This document shows, piece by piece, positions 15,970 through 25,107 of a DNA stretch of 64,000 nt. How positions within the stretch are numbered: the first letter of the stretch is position 1; every line of letters starts with the position of its first letter. Origin of the DNA: CAIQPV01 sp964480365 (lineage in GTDB: Bacteria; Pseudomonadota; Gammaproteobacteria; Burkholderiales; Gallionellaceae); the NCBI GenBank assembly GCA_964480365.1, contig CAYZPM010000019.1:10205-74204 (forward strand). The letters are read 5' to 3'. The notes under the pieces are model-generated. The model saw only the letters and a program-made list of their open reading frames with translations. It did no database searches and was not told where the DNA came from. The translations under genes were made by a program, and so were the position numbers.

Positions 15970-17346
15970 CTAATTTCCTGTATTCACTACCGCGCCATTT
16001 GCATCCCTAGTTTGAAAATTGTCGTGGCTGTTTACAACGGCTCCATTTGAATCCCTAGTCTGGTAGTTGTCCTGGCTATTTACAATGGCGCCATTTGCAT
16101 CCCGTGTTTGATAGTTGCTTAGGCTATTCACCACGGCACCATTCGCGTCCCTTGTTTGATAGCCTTGCTTTAATTGAGAAGACGGCGTTACCCCATAGCT
16201 TGGAATCCTCCCAACGCCAGCGCTTGGTGGATCGTACGATGGTGCAGGATGAATATTGCCGAGACCACCCAAGATGCCTAGAAGTAAAACTGTTCCCAAG
16301 CCGGGGCCATTGTCTTGTTGTTGAGCTTGCTCTTGCTGCTGTTGCATCAAATGTGGCTCGCCATTTGTGTAGGAGCCAACAATATCGCCACTAGCATTAA
16401 CCTTAATGCCATATGAAAGTTTGTCATCCACAAAATCACCTTCGAAGTGATCCCCATCTTTCCAAGTATAAATACCTTTCCCACTCATTTTTCCATTTAC
16501 TAAAGCTCCTACATAACGATCCCCATTTTTCCATGTCTTTGTGCCGCTACCATTTGGCTGGTTATTAATCCAGTTTCCTTCATAGCGCTCCCCAGTTGCC
16601 CATACATAGACTCCCTTACCAGATCGCATGCCATTTACTAGAATTCCTTCGTAGTGATCCCCGTTTGTATACGTTTGAACACCATAGACAGGTCCATGTA
16701 ATTTTTGTGCGGCAAGTTGTTCATCCGCTAATTTCTTGGCCTGGACAATATCACTACGGCAATTGATATACCCATGGGAACTCGGTCGATAGCCTTTGCC
16801 TTTACAGGTAATATCATCTGCAGAACCATCGCCTTCTTTAGCTAGACTAGCTAAGTTTTTTTCTTTAAGATCGTTGAGCGCCTGTTCCGCAGCTGGAATA
16901 TCACCAGAATTTAAAAGTTTTTTCGCAGCCTCCAATTTTTCGTGTGCGGACTCATAAACTATGTGGTTATTGTACGCATACACTTCGCAATCACTTCCGC
17001 CTTGGGGGTGAGCACCCTCACATGAGGCAATGGCTTTTTTTTCTGCTTCTTCCCAAGTACCAATTTTTCGTGTCCACGTACAATTAAACTTGCCGTTAAC
17101 AAACACACCCTCTTTAAATTTAGCTGATGGCGCAGGTTGATACCCATCTTTACCGTTTATCGCTTCTTTAAGGAAATAACCAAGGCACTCACCATGTAAA
17201 TCTTTTTGTGCTCGCTGCTTAACTTCGTCTGTGAGCACCGTTGTGTGTTCCATCGTGGCAATATTTTTTTCTTGCGCTAGTACGGTGGAGGAAATGGATA
17301 GAAAAACTGATGCTAGAGCTATGATGCGGAGACGCGGTACTTTCAT
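15970..17346 (-). CDS. Exported MORN-repeat protein with C-terminal 16-residue repeats
   Basis: 458 residues with a signal peptide ending near VLA-QEK. The N-terminal part has conserved cysteines and a helical segment (SAHEKLEAAKKLL). Four MORN-type units follow in the middle (YEGILVNGMRSGKGVYVW and similar), then a hydrophobic stretch (GTVLLLGILGGLG). The C-terminus holds four tandem 16-residue units, QTRDANGAVVNSLSNY and variants. The ATG at 17346 is preferred over a GTG at 17358 because it begins the signal peptide and has GTGAGG upstream. MORN repeats bind lipid or scaffold proteins in other systems; function here is unknown. Confidence 0.75.
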   Translation of the reverse strand: MKVPRLRIIALASVFLSISSTVLAQEKNIATMEHTTVLTDEVKQRAQKDLHGECLGYFLKEAINGKDGYQPAPSAKFKEGVFVNGKFNCTWTRKIGTWEEAEKKAIASCEGAHPQGGSDCEVYAYNNHIVYESAHEKLEAAKKLLNSGDIPAAEQALNDLKEKNLASLAKEGDGSADDITCKGKGYRPSSHGYINCRSDIVQAKKLADEQLAAQKLHGPVYGVQTYTNGDHYEGILVNGMRSGKGVYVWATGERYEGNWINNQPNGSGTKTWKNGDRYVGALVNGKMSGKGIYTWKDGDHFEGDFVDDKLSYGIKVNASGDIVGSYTNGEPHLMQQQQEQAQQQDNGPGLGTVLLLGILGGLGNIHPAPSYDPPSAGVGRIPSYGVTPSSQLKQGYQTRDANGAVVNSLSNYQTRDANGAIVNSQDNYQTRDSNGAVVNSHDNFQTRDANGAVVNTGN

Positions 17347-17589
17347 GGCAAACCTCACAGGAAGTGGGTTGAATCAGCACAAAAATTTGAGTGCAGGCTA
17401 CGCTCATACTACCCAGCAAGCAATAGGCAGAATTATCTAGGCAATCTCATGGAGCCTATTGGCGACAGTCCGCTTCTGGCACAAAGCGGAACGTCGATTC
17501 TTGCAACAGCCTCCCTTGCAAGCAGCCCTTAGAGTTTTGTTTTCAGGTGATTTATTCAGGCTGTCGGCAATGTGGCTCACTTAAGAAAA

Positions 17590-17665
17590 ATTCCATTCGC
17601 CCTGAGCTTGTCGAAGGGTTTGATTCCGAAGCGCATGTGGTTCGACAAGCTCACCACGAACGGTC
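17590..17665. repeat. CCTGAGC/TTCGACAAGC-type dispersed inverted repeat
   Basis: CCCTGAGCTTGTCGAAGGG (from 17600) and GGTTCGACAAGCTCACCACG (from 17639) form an inverted pair about 20 nt apart. This is a repeat type widespread in many bacterial genomes. A related unit lies in frame inside rlmN at 35451-35482. The rest of the 17347-17682 gap shows no gene. Confidence 0.7.
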
Positions 17666-17682
17666 TAATGGATTATTTGAAA

Positions 17683-18255
17683 TTAACCCATAACTCCAAT
17701 TCGCCTAAGTTCGAAGTAACATTTCGAACAAGCTCGGACATCAGCAAGGGCGTTGTGGGCGTTATCAAAACTTTCCCTAAAAAGCTTCTTGTATAGCTCC
17801 TGCAATTTTGGCCACTTATTGCCGTAAGGCCCCGGAATCTTGCAGTAGTCCGTTGATGACTGCATCGTGCATTTTTTCGGTTTTCCATCAATATGGTTGG
17901 AATGGCCCATGCGCAAAAACTCAGCGCCGAGTATCTTTTCGTCAAACTGCATATTGTGGGCAATCAAAGTTACGGCTTTAGAAATATCCACCGTTATTTC
18001 TTCGAGAACGGGCTTCAACTCGACACCCGACTGGCTGGCAATTTCGGTAGTAATTCCGTGTATCTTGGCTGCGTCCGCTGGAATCGAAAATCCATTGGGT
18101 TTGATAATGTACTCAGCACTCTTGATTTCATTTCCACTTTTGTCAGTGACCAACCATGCAATTTGCACCAGCCGTGGCCAGTTATTAAGATCCGAAACCG
18201 GCGCCTTGTAGTTTTTAGGTATCCCGGTCGTTTCTGTGTCAAAAAACAAATACAT
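17683..18255 (-). CDS. DnaQ-like DEDDh 3'-5' exonuclease
   Basis: 190 residues covering a complete exonuclease fold. The catalytic acids are D6 and E8 (FFDTETTG), D105 (IAHNMQFDEKIL), H167 and D172 (NAHNALADV). It is a stand-alone nuclease rather than the polymerase III epsilon subunit, since the C-terminal polymerase-binding tail is absent. It lies in the accessory stretch between trxB and glnB; the biological substrate is unknown. Confidence 0.87.
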   Translation of the reverse strand: MYLFFDTETTGIPKNYKAPVSDLNNWPRLVQIAWLVTDKSGNEIKSAEYIIKPNGFSIPADAAKIHGITTEIASQSGVELKPVLEEITVDISKAVTLIAHNMQFDEKILGAEFLRMGHSNHIDGKPKKCTMQSSTDYCKIPGPYGNKWPKLQELYKKLFRESFDNAHNALADVRACSKCYFELRRIGVMG

Positions 18256-18288
18256 GTGGCTCTCTGATGTTGCCTAACGAAGCAGTTG

Positions 18289-18627
18289 CTAAATCGCCCC
18301 TTCGTCGGTTTCGCCCGTGCGGATACGGATAACCTGCTCCACCGGGGTGACGAAAATCTTGCCGTCGCCGATCTTGCCGGTATGCGCGGCCTTGACGATG
18401 GCTTCCACAGCGGTTTCCAGCATGGCATCGGTCACCACCACTTCGATCTTGATCTTGGGCAGAAAATCCACCACGTATTCCGCACCGCGATACAGTTCAG
18501 TATGCCCCTTTTGCCGCCCGAAGCCTTTTACTTCAGTTACGGTCAGTCCGCTGGCACCCAATTCGGACAGGGCTTCGCGCACTTCGTCGAGTTTGAATGG
18601 TTTGATGATGGCTTCGATTTTTTTCAT
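18289..18627 (-). CDS. glnB: Nitrogen regulatory protein P-II
   Basis: 112 residues, the standard GlnB length. The T-loop carries Y51 (YRGAEYVVDFLPK), the site of uridylylation by GlnD, and the C-terminal RIRTGETDEGAI is typical. It signals 2-oxoglutarate, ATP/ADP and glutamine status to targets such as glutamine synthetase adenylyltransferase and NtrB. It lies 134 bp downstream of nadE on the same strand, a common proteobacterial pairing; the spacer holds a dispersed repeat. Confidence 0.96.
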   Translation of the reverse strand: MKKIEAIIKPFKLDEVREALSELGASGLTVTEVKGFGRQKGHTELYRGAEYVVDFLPKIKIEVVVTDAMLETAVEAIVKAAHTGKIGDGKIFVTPVEQVIRIRTGETDEGAI

Positions 18628-18689
18628 GGTGGCTCCCGAAATAAATAGTGTTGCAAGTATAACGTACTAACGGTCATGAGAAACATACC

Positions 18690-18764
18690 CCATGACCGTT
18701 TCCCCTCTCCCGCTTTCCCCGGTGGTGGAGAGAGACAGAGTATCGCTTCACGATGATAACGTTA
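18690..18764. repeat. Partial copy of the long dispersed repeat between nadE and glnB
   Basis: GACCGTTTCCCCTCTCC ... GAGAGAGACAGAGTATCGCT ... GATGATAACGTTA matches the flanks of the composite repeat at 10545-10735 but lacks the REP-like insert. Its final GTTA supplies the nadE stop codon (TAA on the minus strand at 18764-18762). Confidence 0.65.
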
Positions 18765-20366
18765 AAAATCTTCTTGGTAACGCGCAGTGATTGGATAGCG
18801 CCAATCCTTGCCAAAGCTGCGGTCGGTAATGCGCACGCCGACCGGCGACTGACGACGCTTGTATTCGTTGATGCGGATCAGCTTGACCACGCGCCGCACG
18901 TCCGCCTCGGCGTAGCCGCTCGCCACGATCTCGGCGATGGAAAGGTTTTGTTCTACGTAGCAGGCCATAATTCCGTCCAGCACATCATACGGCGGCAGAC
19001 TGTCCTGGTCGGTCTGATCCGGCTTCAGTTCGGCGCTAGGCGGGCGCGTAATGATGCGCTCGGGAATCACGCGCCCCAAACTGTTGCGGTAGTTGGATAA
19101 GCGATACACCCAAGTCTTGCTAACATCTTTGAGCACCGCGAAACCGCCCGCCATGTCGCCGTATAGCGTGCAATAGCCGACCGTCATTTCGGATTTATTG
19201 CCGGTGGTAAGCACCAGTGAGCCGGTCTTGTTGGACAGCGCCATCAGCAAATTGCCGCGTATGCGTGCCTGAATGTTTTCTTCGGTGGCGTCCGGCATCA
19301 AGCCTTCGAATTGCTTGTCCAGCGTTGCGAGGTAAGCATCAAACGCAGGCTTGATGTCCAGCACGTCGTAGCGCACTCCGAGGATGGACGCCATTTCCCG
19401 CGCATCGTCCAAGCTGATCTTCGCGGTATAAGGCGAGGGCATCATCACCGCGCGCACTTTATCCGCCCCCAGCGCATCTACCGCTACAGCCAACGTCAGC
19501 GCGGAATCAATACCGCCGGATAGGCCCAGCAGCACGCCGGGGAAACGGTTTTTACCTATGTAATCCTTCACCCCCAGGCATAGCGTGCGGTAAATGCTTT
19601 CTTCCTGAGTCAGGACAGGCGCAATCTCGCCCGTGACCAATTGTCCGTTGCAAATTTCCACAAGCCCCAGCGTCTCCTGAAAGGAAAGCAATTGGTGGGT
19701 CAACTTGCCCTGTGCATCCATGGCGAACGAAGCGCCATCGAATACCAACTCATCCTGTCCGCCCACCAGATTTGCGTACACTACCGCCAACTCGGTTTCA
19801 ACAATACGGTCGCGGATGGCCTCATAGCGCGACAACTGTTTATCCAGATGATACGGCGAAGCATTCAACACCAGCAGCACAACTGCACCAGCCTTGCGCG
19901 CACGCCGCGCCGCGTGTTCTTCCCAGATGTCAGCGCAGATGTTGATGGCAAACTTGATGCCCTCCATCTCGAACAGACAAGGCAATTCCCCGTGCTCAAA
20001 ATAGCGTTCCTCGTCGAACACGCTGTGGTTCGGCAACGCATGCTTGAAATAGGTGGCAATGATTTTGCCGTCGCGCAACACCGAGGCAGCGTTATAGTGT
20101 TTTTCGCCCACCTGATGCGGATGACCCACCACCACGGTTATGCCATCCACCTGCCACGCAAGCTCATGCAGTGCCAATTCGCAGGCGCGGTAGAACCCGT
20201 CTCGCAGCAACAGGTCTTCCGGCGGATAGCCGCATAGGCCCAACTCTGGAGTAAGCAGCAGCTTCGCCCCCTGCTGCTTCGCGCGCTCGGCAAAAGCGAG
20301 AATTTTTGCGGCGTTGCCAGCCAAGTCGCCGACTGCGCAATTGATTTGTGCTATTGCAAGTTTCAT
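18762..20366 (-). CDS. nadE: Glutamine-dependent NAD+ synthetase
   Basis: 534 residues. An N-terminal nitrilase-type glutaminase domain (residues 1-255, with TPELGLCGYPPEDLL supplying the Glu and INICADIWEEH the Cys) feeds ammonia to a C-terminal NAD synthetase domain with PP-loop GLSGGIDSAL. It converts deamido-NAD+ to NAD+ in the last step of NAD biosynthesis. Preceded by an intrinsic terminator that separates it from the OmpA-family gene. Confidence 0.96.
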   Translation of the reverse strand: MKLAIAQINCAVGDLAGNAAKILAFAERAKQQGAKLLLTPELGLCGYPPEDLLLRDGFYRACELALHELAWQVDGITVVVGHPHQVGEKHYNAASVLRDGKIIATYFKHALPNHSVFDEERYFEHGELPCLFEMEGIKFAINICADIWEEHAARRARKAGAVVLLVLNASPYHLDKQLSRYEAIRDRIVETELAVVYANLVGGQDELVFDGASFAMDAQGKLTHQLLSFQETLGLVEICNGQLVTGEIAPVLTQEESIYRTLCLGVKDYIGKNRFPGVLLGLSGGIDSALTLAVAVDALGADKVRAVMMPSPYTAKISLDDAREMASILGVRYDVLDIKPAFDAYLATLDKQFEGLMPDATEENIQARIRGNLLMALSNKTGSLVLTTGNKSEMTVGYCTLYGDMAGGFAVLKDVSKTWVYRLSNYRNSLGRVIPERIITRPPSAELKPDQTDQDSLPPYDVLDGIMACYVEQNLSIAEIVASGYAEADVRRVVKLIRINEYKRRQSPVGVRITDRSFGKDWRYPITARYQEDF

Positions 20367-20424
20367 TCTAAATCTGCAATCAAGTTTAACAACGAACGCA
20401 CATCATACCAATCCTGCAGGCAAC

Positions 20425-20449
20425 AAAAAAGCGGGCCACGCCCGCTTTT
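20425..20449 (-). terminator. Intrinsic terminator after the OmpA-family gene
   Basis: On the minus strand the hairpin AAAAGCGGGC-GTG-GCCCGCTTTT is followed by further T residues. It lies 18 bp past the OmpA-family stop codon, and its symmetric arms could also work on the plus strand. Confidence 0.85.
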
Positions 20450-20466
20450 CTGTTTCACCGCATAAC

Positions 20467-21141
20467 TTATTCAGTTACGCGGACTTTACTTTCTTCCTTG
20501 ATGACATAACGCACTTCAACGCGACGGTTGGCTGCGCGGCCTGCCTTGGTCTTGTTGTCTGCGATCGGCTGAGTATCGGAATAACCAGCGGTGCTAATAC
20601 GGTCTGCCGCCACGCCATGCTTCACCAGCCATGCCTTCACGGCAGCAGCGCGATGCTCAGACAACTTCTGGTTAATCGCCTTCTTGCCACGATTATCGGT
20701 ATGACCGCTCACCTCCAGTTTCACTTCGGGATATTGCTTGGCGGCATTCACCACTTCGTTCAGCTTCACGTCTGCCGTCTTCAACAGCTTGGCGGAATTG
20801 GTTGCGAAGTTCGCCCCCTCAAGATGAACCGGTTTCTCGGTCAAAACCGTTTTCCAACTTTCCTTGGGCTGCGGTGCAGGTGCGGGGGCGGGCGCTGCCA
20901 CCGGTACCGGTGCAGGCGCAGGCGCTGCTACAGGCTCAGGCTTCACCGCGACGGCATCACATTCTGCAACCGCCATTGCAGGCGTCCAGTAACCAGTATG
21001 CCAGCACCCTCCAGAACCATTCTTGACAAGAGGACCATCGACCGCATAGCCATCATTTACGAATGTTGCTGCAGATACCGGTGCAACGACCATCGCCGAC
21101 AGAGCCGTCAGCAAAGCGAATGCTATTGTTCTTTTTTTCAT
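20467..21141 (-). CDS. OmpA-family outer-membrane/peptidoglycan-binding protein
   Basis: 224 residues. Signal peptide (1-24, ending VSA-ATF), a short N-terminal region with a Cys pair (GGCWHTG and AECDA), a proline/alanine-rich linker (about 70-100) and a C-terminal OmpA-like domain (115-215) with SGHTDNRG and the ADNKTKAGRAANRRVEV peptidoglycan-binding block. It anchors the outer membrane to the cell wall. The domain set resembles short OmpA-type proteins of betaproteobacteria rather than the full 8-strand-barrel OmpA. Confidence 0.9.
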   Translation of the reverse strand: MKKRTIAFALLTALSAMVVAPVSAATFVNDGYAVDGPLVKNGSGGCWHTGYWTPAMAVAECDAVAVKPEPVAAPAPAPVPVAAPAPAPAPQPKESWKTVLTEKPVHLEGANFATNSAKLLKTADVKLNEVVNAAKQYPEVKLEVSGHTDNRGKKAINQKLSEHRAAAVKAWLVKHGVAADRISTAGYSDTQPIADNKTKAGRAANRRVEVRYVIKEESKVRVTE

Positions 21142-21293
21142 GACTGTCCTTTCAGGAAAATATTATGTAATTTTTTGCGCCTATTATTTCCGCGCATACA
21201 AAATTCCGCATAGGCAAAGACTATCCGCCAATATGGTTGAAGAGCCATTATAAACGATGCCTCAACTTTCCGTCCAACTCCGCCGGAAGAAAG

Positions 21294-22574
21294 TTATTCC
21301 TGGGATATTTCCGGCAAAGCCGCCGGATGGTCGAGTTCGACGCGCTCGATTTTAGCAAACTGTTCGGTGATTTTGCGGCTGCTGATTTGCACTTCGTCCA
21401 CGTCTTTGTTCGCCTGGCGAATGTGCTCGGCGAGTTTTTTCATGCGCTCGTCGAAGCGTCCGAAGTCTTTGCCCAGCTTGCCCAGTTCATCCTGAATGAT
21501 GTGCACCTGCTTGCGCGTTTCCACATCTTTCATTACCGCGCGCGCGGTATTCAGCACCGCCATCAGCGTGGTGGGCGACACAACCCACACCCGCCGTTGC
21601 ATGGCATAGTCCACTACGTCGGGATGATGCGCATGGATCTCAGCAAACACCGCCTCGGCGGGAACGAACATCACCGCGCCATCGGAAGTCACACCCGGAA
21701 TAATGTATTTACTGCTGATATCGTCCACATGTTTTTTGATGTCCGCCTTAAATTGGCGCGCGGCCAGCATTTTGTCCGACTCAGCCAGACCCGCATCGAA
21801 CATGCGGTGATAATTTTCCAGCGGAAATTTGGCGTCCACCGCCACCATGCCGGTTGGCTCCGGCAACATCAACACGCAATCGGCGCGGGTACCATTGGGC
21901 AGGGTGTGCTGCAAGTCATAGGATTGCGGCGGCATGATGTTGCGCACCAGTCCTTCCAGTTGAACTTCTCCAAAAGCCCCGCGCGAGCGCTTGTCGCCCA
22001 GCAGTTCCTGCAAACTCACCATATTGGTGGTCAACCCGTCGATTTTTTTCTGCGCCTCGTCTATGGTGGCGAGACGCGCCATCACGCTGACGAAAGTTTC
22101 GTTGGTTTTCTTGAAACCCTCGTCGAGCCGCTCGTTCACCTTGCCGCCGATCAACTCCAGCCGTCCGTCCATGGTCTTGGATAAAGTTTCGATGCTGCTC
22201 GCCAAATGCTGCGTGGCGTTGCGAAAAGAATCCTGAATCAGCTTCTGATCTTCGCGCCCCTGCTCCGCCAACTTCGCCAGCGTCTGCGCGAGTATCTCGC
22301 TGCGCAGGACATCCTGCTTAGCTTGCAGCGCAGTGATCGCCTCGCGCGTGAGACGCAACTCCTCGCCCACCGCCGCACGCAAACGCTCGGACTGTTCAGA
22401 CTGGCTCGCAATCAGCCGGTCGCCCTGTTTGTTCAGGCCATCGTGCAAGTCAGACAGCATGGCGCGATGCTGTTGCTCCAGCACCTGCGCAGAACGCGCA
22501 GGCAATTTGTACTGCATCGCCAGCAGCGCGACGACCAGCACCAGCGCAGCGACAGTTAACGAGATTTCAAGCAT
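21294..22574 (-). CDS. rmuC: DNA recombination protein RmuC
   Basis: 426 residues: an N-terminal membrane anchor (4-22), a long coiled coil (30-200) and the RmuC nuclease-like domain (about 200-400, with KFPLENYHRMF and IIPGVTSDGAVMFVPAEAVFAEI). RmuC limits inversions at short inverted repeats in E. coli, a point of interest given the number of inverted repeats in this window. Upstream of it on the same strand lies the dienelactone hydrolase-like gene. Confidence 0.93.
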   Translation of the reverse strand: MLEISLTVAALVLVVALLAMQYKLPARSAQVLEQQHRAMLSDLHDGLNKQGDRLIASQSEQSERLRAAVGEELRLTREAITALQAKQDVLRSEILAQTLAKLAEQGREDQKLIQDSFRNATQHLASSIETLSKTMDGRLELIGGKVNERLDEGFKKTNETFVSVMARLATIDEAQKKIDGLTTNMVSLQELLGDKRSRGAFGEVQLEGLVRNIMPPQSYDLQHTLPNGTRADCVLMLPEPTGMVAVDAKFPLENYHRMFDAGLAESDKMLAARQFKADIKKHVDDISSKYIIPGVTSDGAVMFVPAEAVFAEIHAHHPDVVDYAMQRRVWVVSPTTLMAVLNTARAVMKDVETRKQVHIIQDELGKLGKDFGRFDERMKKLAEHIRQANKDVDEVQISSRKITEQFAKIERVELDHPAALPEISQE

Positions 22575-22607
22575 GCTTATCCAGCGGGTATTAGTTGAGC
22601 AATAAGC

Positions 22608-23402
22608 CTACTTCGCCTTGAACGCATTCGCCAGGAATGCCAAGCCCTCATCCCACGAATCCTTGTCTGCCGCCGCGTTGTAGGCCAGCGGCAATTTGAA
22701 TTCCTTGCCGTATTTGTCGGCTTCCGGGTTGGTGAAGGCATGCTGGGCACCGGGATAGGTCACGACCTTGAAGTTCACGCCCGCCTTGTCCATTTCCTGA
22801 CGGAAGGCGGCAACCTGTGTTGCGGGTATCATTGGATCATCCTCACCGGTGAACGATGCGACGCGCGCTTGCACCTTGCCGGGTTCCGCCGGATGCTCAG
22901 TACCCAAGCCTCCATGGAAGCTGACCACGGCCTTGAGCGGTTCGCCGATGCGCGCCATATTAAGCACCACCGAGCCACCAAAGCAATAACCGATGGCAGC
23001 GATGTTGTCCGCATCCACTGTACTCTCTTGCTTAATTAACTCAAACGCGGCATCGAATCTGGCTTTGGCAAGTTTGGCATTATTCGCCACTTCGCTGGAA
23101 AATTTCTGCGCATCATCCGGATGGTGCGCTTGTTTGCCGTCGCCATACATGTCCAGCGCCAGTGCGGTATAGCCAAGCTCTGCCAACATGCGGGCGCGCT
23201 TGCGCGCGTATTCGTTGTGCCCCCACCATTCATGCACCACCAGAATGCCGGGGCGCTTACCTTTCACCGCATCGTCATACGCAACATAACCCTTCAAGGT
23301 CGTGCCGTTGGCACTGTAGGTCACTTCCCTGCCCTGCACGGCGGCGTGAGATAGCGAAGTTGCTGCGAGAAATAACACGATAGTTGCAAGAACAGTTTTC
23401 AT
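22608..23402 (-). CDS. Exported dienelactone hydrolase family protein
   Basis: 264 residues with a signal peptide (MKTVLATIVLFLAATSLSHA). Alpha/beta hydrolase fold with a cysteine nucleophile C140 (GYCFGGSVV), acid D188/D189 (GEDDPMIP) and H221 (GAQHAF), the dienelactone-hydrolase triad. The ATG at 23402 is chosen for the signal peptide and the GGAGG just upstream; a reading frame open back to 23540 overlaps the der stop region and is not credible as the start. Substrate unknown; being exported, it is unlikely to be a classical aromatic-degradation enzyme. Confidence 0.88.
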   Translation of the reverse strand: MKTVLATIVLFLAATSLSHAAVQGREVTYSANGTTLKGYVAYDDAVKGKRPGILVVHEWWGHNEYARKRARMLAELGYTALALDMYGDGKQAHHPDDAQKFSSEVANNAKLAKARFDAAFELIKQESTVDADNIAAIGYCFGGSVVLNMARIGEPLKAVVSFHGGLGTEHPAEPGKVQARVASFTGEDDPMIPATQVAAFRQEMDKAGVNFKVVTYPGAQHAFTNPEADKYGKEFKLPLAYNAAADKDSWDEGLAFLANAFKAK

Positions 23403-23505
23403 GGAAACCTCCAGGCAAGTGAATGAAAGAAGAAGGCGACAACTGCAATTGTAATTCCAATCGCGGATGATTATGAAACTACCATAAATATGCGAACAGC
23501 AAAGA

Positions 23506-24900
23506 TCAGCCGTACAGCCTGCGCCCTCTGATGCGCGCACGATGGTTCTTGCGCTGCTCGCTTTCGGTAAGTGGACGCGTCCTGCCTTCGAAGGGGTTTT
23601 TGCCCGCCTTGAATTCGATCCTGAGCGGGGTGCCTTGCAGTTTAAAGGCTTCGCAAAAAGATCGCTCCAGATAGCGACGGTAACTGTCCGGGATTTTGTC
23701 CAGCGCGCTGCCGTGAATCACGATCAGCGGCGGGTTGCTGCCGCCTTGATGGGCATAGCGCATCTTGGGACGGAACTGCGAACGCGGCGGTTGCTGCTTT
23801 TCGACTGCGGCGATGAGTACGCGCGTGAGTTGTGGCGTGGGCATCTTGGCCATCGCGGCGGCATAGGCTTCGTCCACCGACTTCAACACGCCTATGATGC
23901 CATTGCCGTTCAGGGCAGAGATAAAATGCAGCTTGGCAAAACTGAGAAAATGCAGCTTGCGCTCGATGTCGCGCTTGACAGTAGAGCGCTGATACTCGTC
24001 CAACCCGTCCCACTTGTTCACCGCCACCACCAGTGCGCGCCCGGCTTCCAGCACGAAGTCGGCGATGTGCGCATCCTGCTCGGTGATCTGGTCGCGTCCG
24101 TCCACCACCAGCACAACCACGTTGGCGTCTTCCACCGCTTGCAGGGTTTTGATCACGGAAAACTTCTCGATGGCTTCGTCTACCTTGCCACGGCGGCGTA
24201 CCCCGGCAGTGTCAATGATGGTGTACTTTTTGCCGCCGCGCTCGAAATCAATGTAGATGCTGTCACGTGTTGTGCCGGGTTGGTCGAAGGCGATTACGCG
24301 CTCTTCACCCAGAATGGCATTCACCAGCGTTGATTTGCCCACATTAGGACGACCGACAATAGCCAGTCTAGGATGGTCGGATTTCTCTTCTTCGTCTACT
24401 GCCTGCGGCGGCAACTCTTCCAGCGCGAGTTCCACCATCTCCGTCACATTGTCGCCATGCGCCGACGAGATCGGCAGCGGCTCGCCTATGCCCAATTCGA
24501 AAAATTCATTAGTGACGGCGGTACGCTGCATACCCTCGGCCTTGTTGACCAGCAGCAGCACCGGACGCCCGGTCTTGCGCAATTGTTCGGCGATGATTTT
24601 GTCCTGCGGCGTGCACCCCTGACGACCATCCACAAGAAACAGCACGATGTCGGCTTCGTCCACCGCCTGCCGAGTCTGCTTGGCCATCTCAAACAGGATG
24701 CCTTCCTTTGCCACCGGCTCCAAGCCGCCGGTATCCACCACCAGAAAGGGCCGTTCACCAATGCGCCCGCGCCCATAATGACGGTCGCGCGTCAGCCCAG
24801 GCTGGTCGGCAACCAGCGCATCACGGCTGCGCGTGAGGCGGTTGAACAGCGTAGATTTGCCGACGTTGGGTCGGCCAACTAGAACTAACGTGGGTAACAT
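23506..24900 (-). CDS. der: Ribosome-associated GTPase Der (EngA)
   Basis: 464 residues with two consecutive GTPase domains, each with a GRPNVGKSTL P-loop (near residues 8 and 184) and NKxx-D specificity motifs (VNKAEG, VNKWDG), and a C-terminal KH-like domain. Essential for 50S subunit maturation. It follows bamB on the same strand, as usual in proteobacteria, but with a 207-bp spacer made of repeats. The frequently neighbouring hfq is not next to it here. Confidence 0.97.
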   Translation of the reverse strand: MLPTLVLVGRPNVGKSTLFNRLTRSRDALVADQPGLTRDRHYGRGRIGERPFLVVDTGGLEPVAKEGILFEMAKQTRQAVDEADIVLFLVDGRQGCTPQDKIIAEQLRKTGRPVLLLVNKAEGMQRTAVTNEFFELGIGEPLPISSAHGDNVTEMVELALEELPPQAVDEEEKSDHPRLAIVGRPNVGKSTLVNAILGEERVIAFDQPGTTRDSIYIDFERGGKKYTIIDTAGVRRRGKVDEAIEKFSVIKTLQAVEDANVVVLVVDGRDQITEQDAHIADFVLEAGRALVVAVNKWDGLDEYQRSTVKRDIERKLHFLSFAKLHFISALNGNGIIGVLKSVDEAYAAAMAKMPTPQLTRVLIAAVEKQQPPRSQFRPKMRYAHQGGSNPPLIVIHGSALDKIPDSYRRYLERSFCEAFKLQGTPLRIEFKAGKNPFEGRTRPLTESEQRKNHRARIRGRRLYG

Positions 24901-24934
24901 TTCAGGCTTTCATTAATGTTGGGGCACATCCAAA

Positions 24935-25095
24935 ATGCCCCCTCCCCCTTAAAGGGGGAGGGCTGGGGATAACCAGCGACTTGCCCGCTTGCGGGCTTAG
25001 TCGAATGGCTAGTCGTTTTATCAGGGGGTAGAAACGCAGATTTTCTGCCATGCTAACCCCCATCCTAACCTTCCCCCTTAAAGGGGAAGAGACAG
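24935..25095. repeat. Repeat-filled der-bamB spacer with REP-like copy 3
   Basis: Two inverted units with TTAA centres, CCCTCCCCCTTAAAGGGGGA (from 24942) and CTTCCCCCTTAAAGGGGAAG (from 25071), bracket a REP-like element at 24969-25024 (arms ATAACCAGCGACTTG and CTTAGTCGAATGGCTAGT, internal stem GCCCGC/GCGGGC). No gene is seen in this spacer. Confidence 0.7.
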
Positions 25096-25107
25096 TTTTA
25101 TTCTAAT

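Noticed and set aside
23403..23540. N-terminal extension of the dienelactone hydrolase-like gene
   Set aside because: The GGAGG and signal peptide begin at 23402, and the extension overlaps der.
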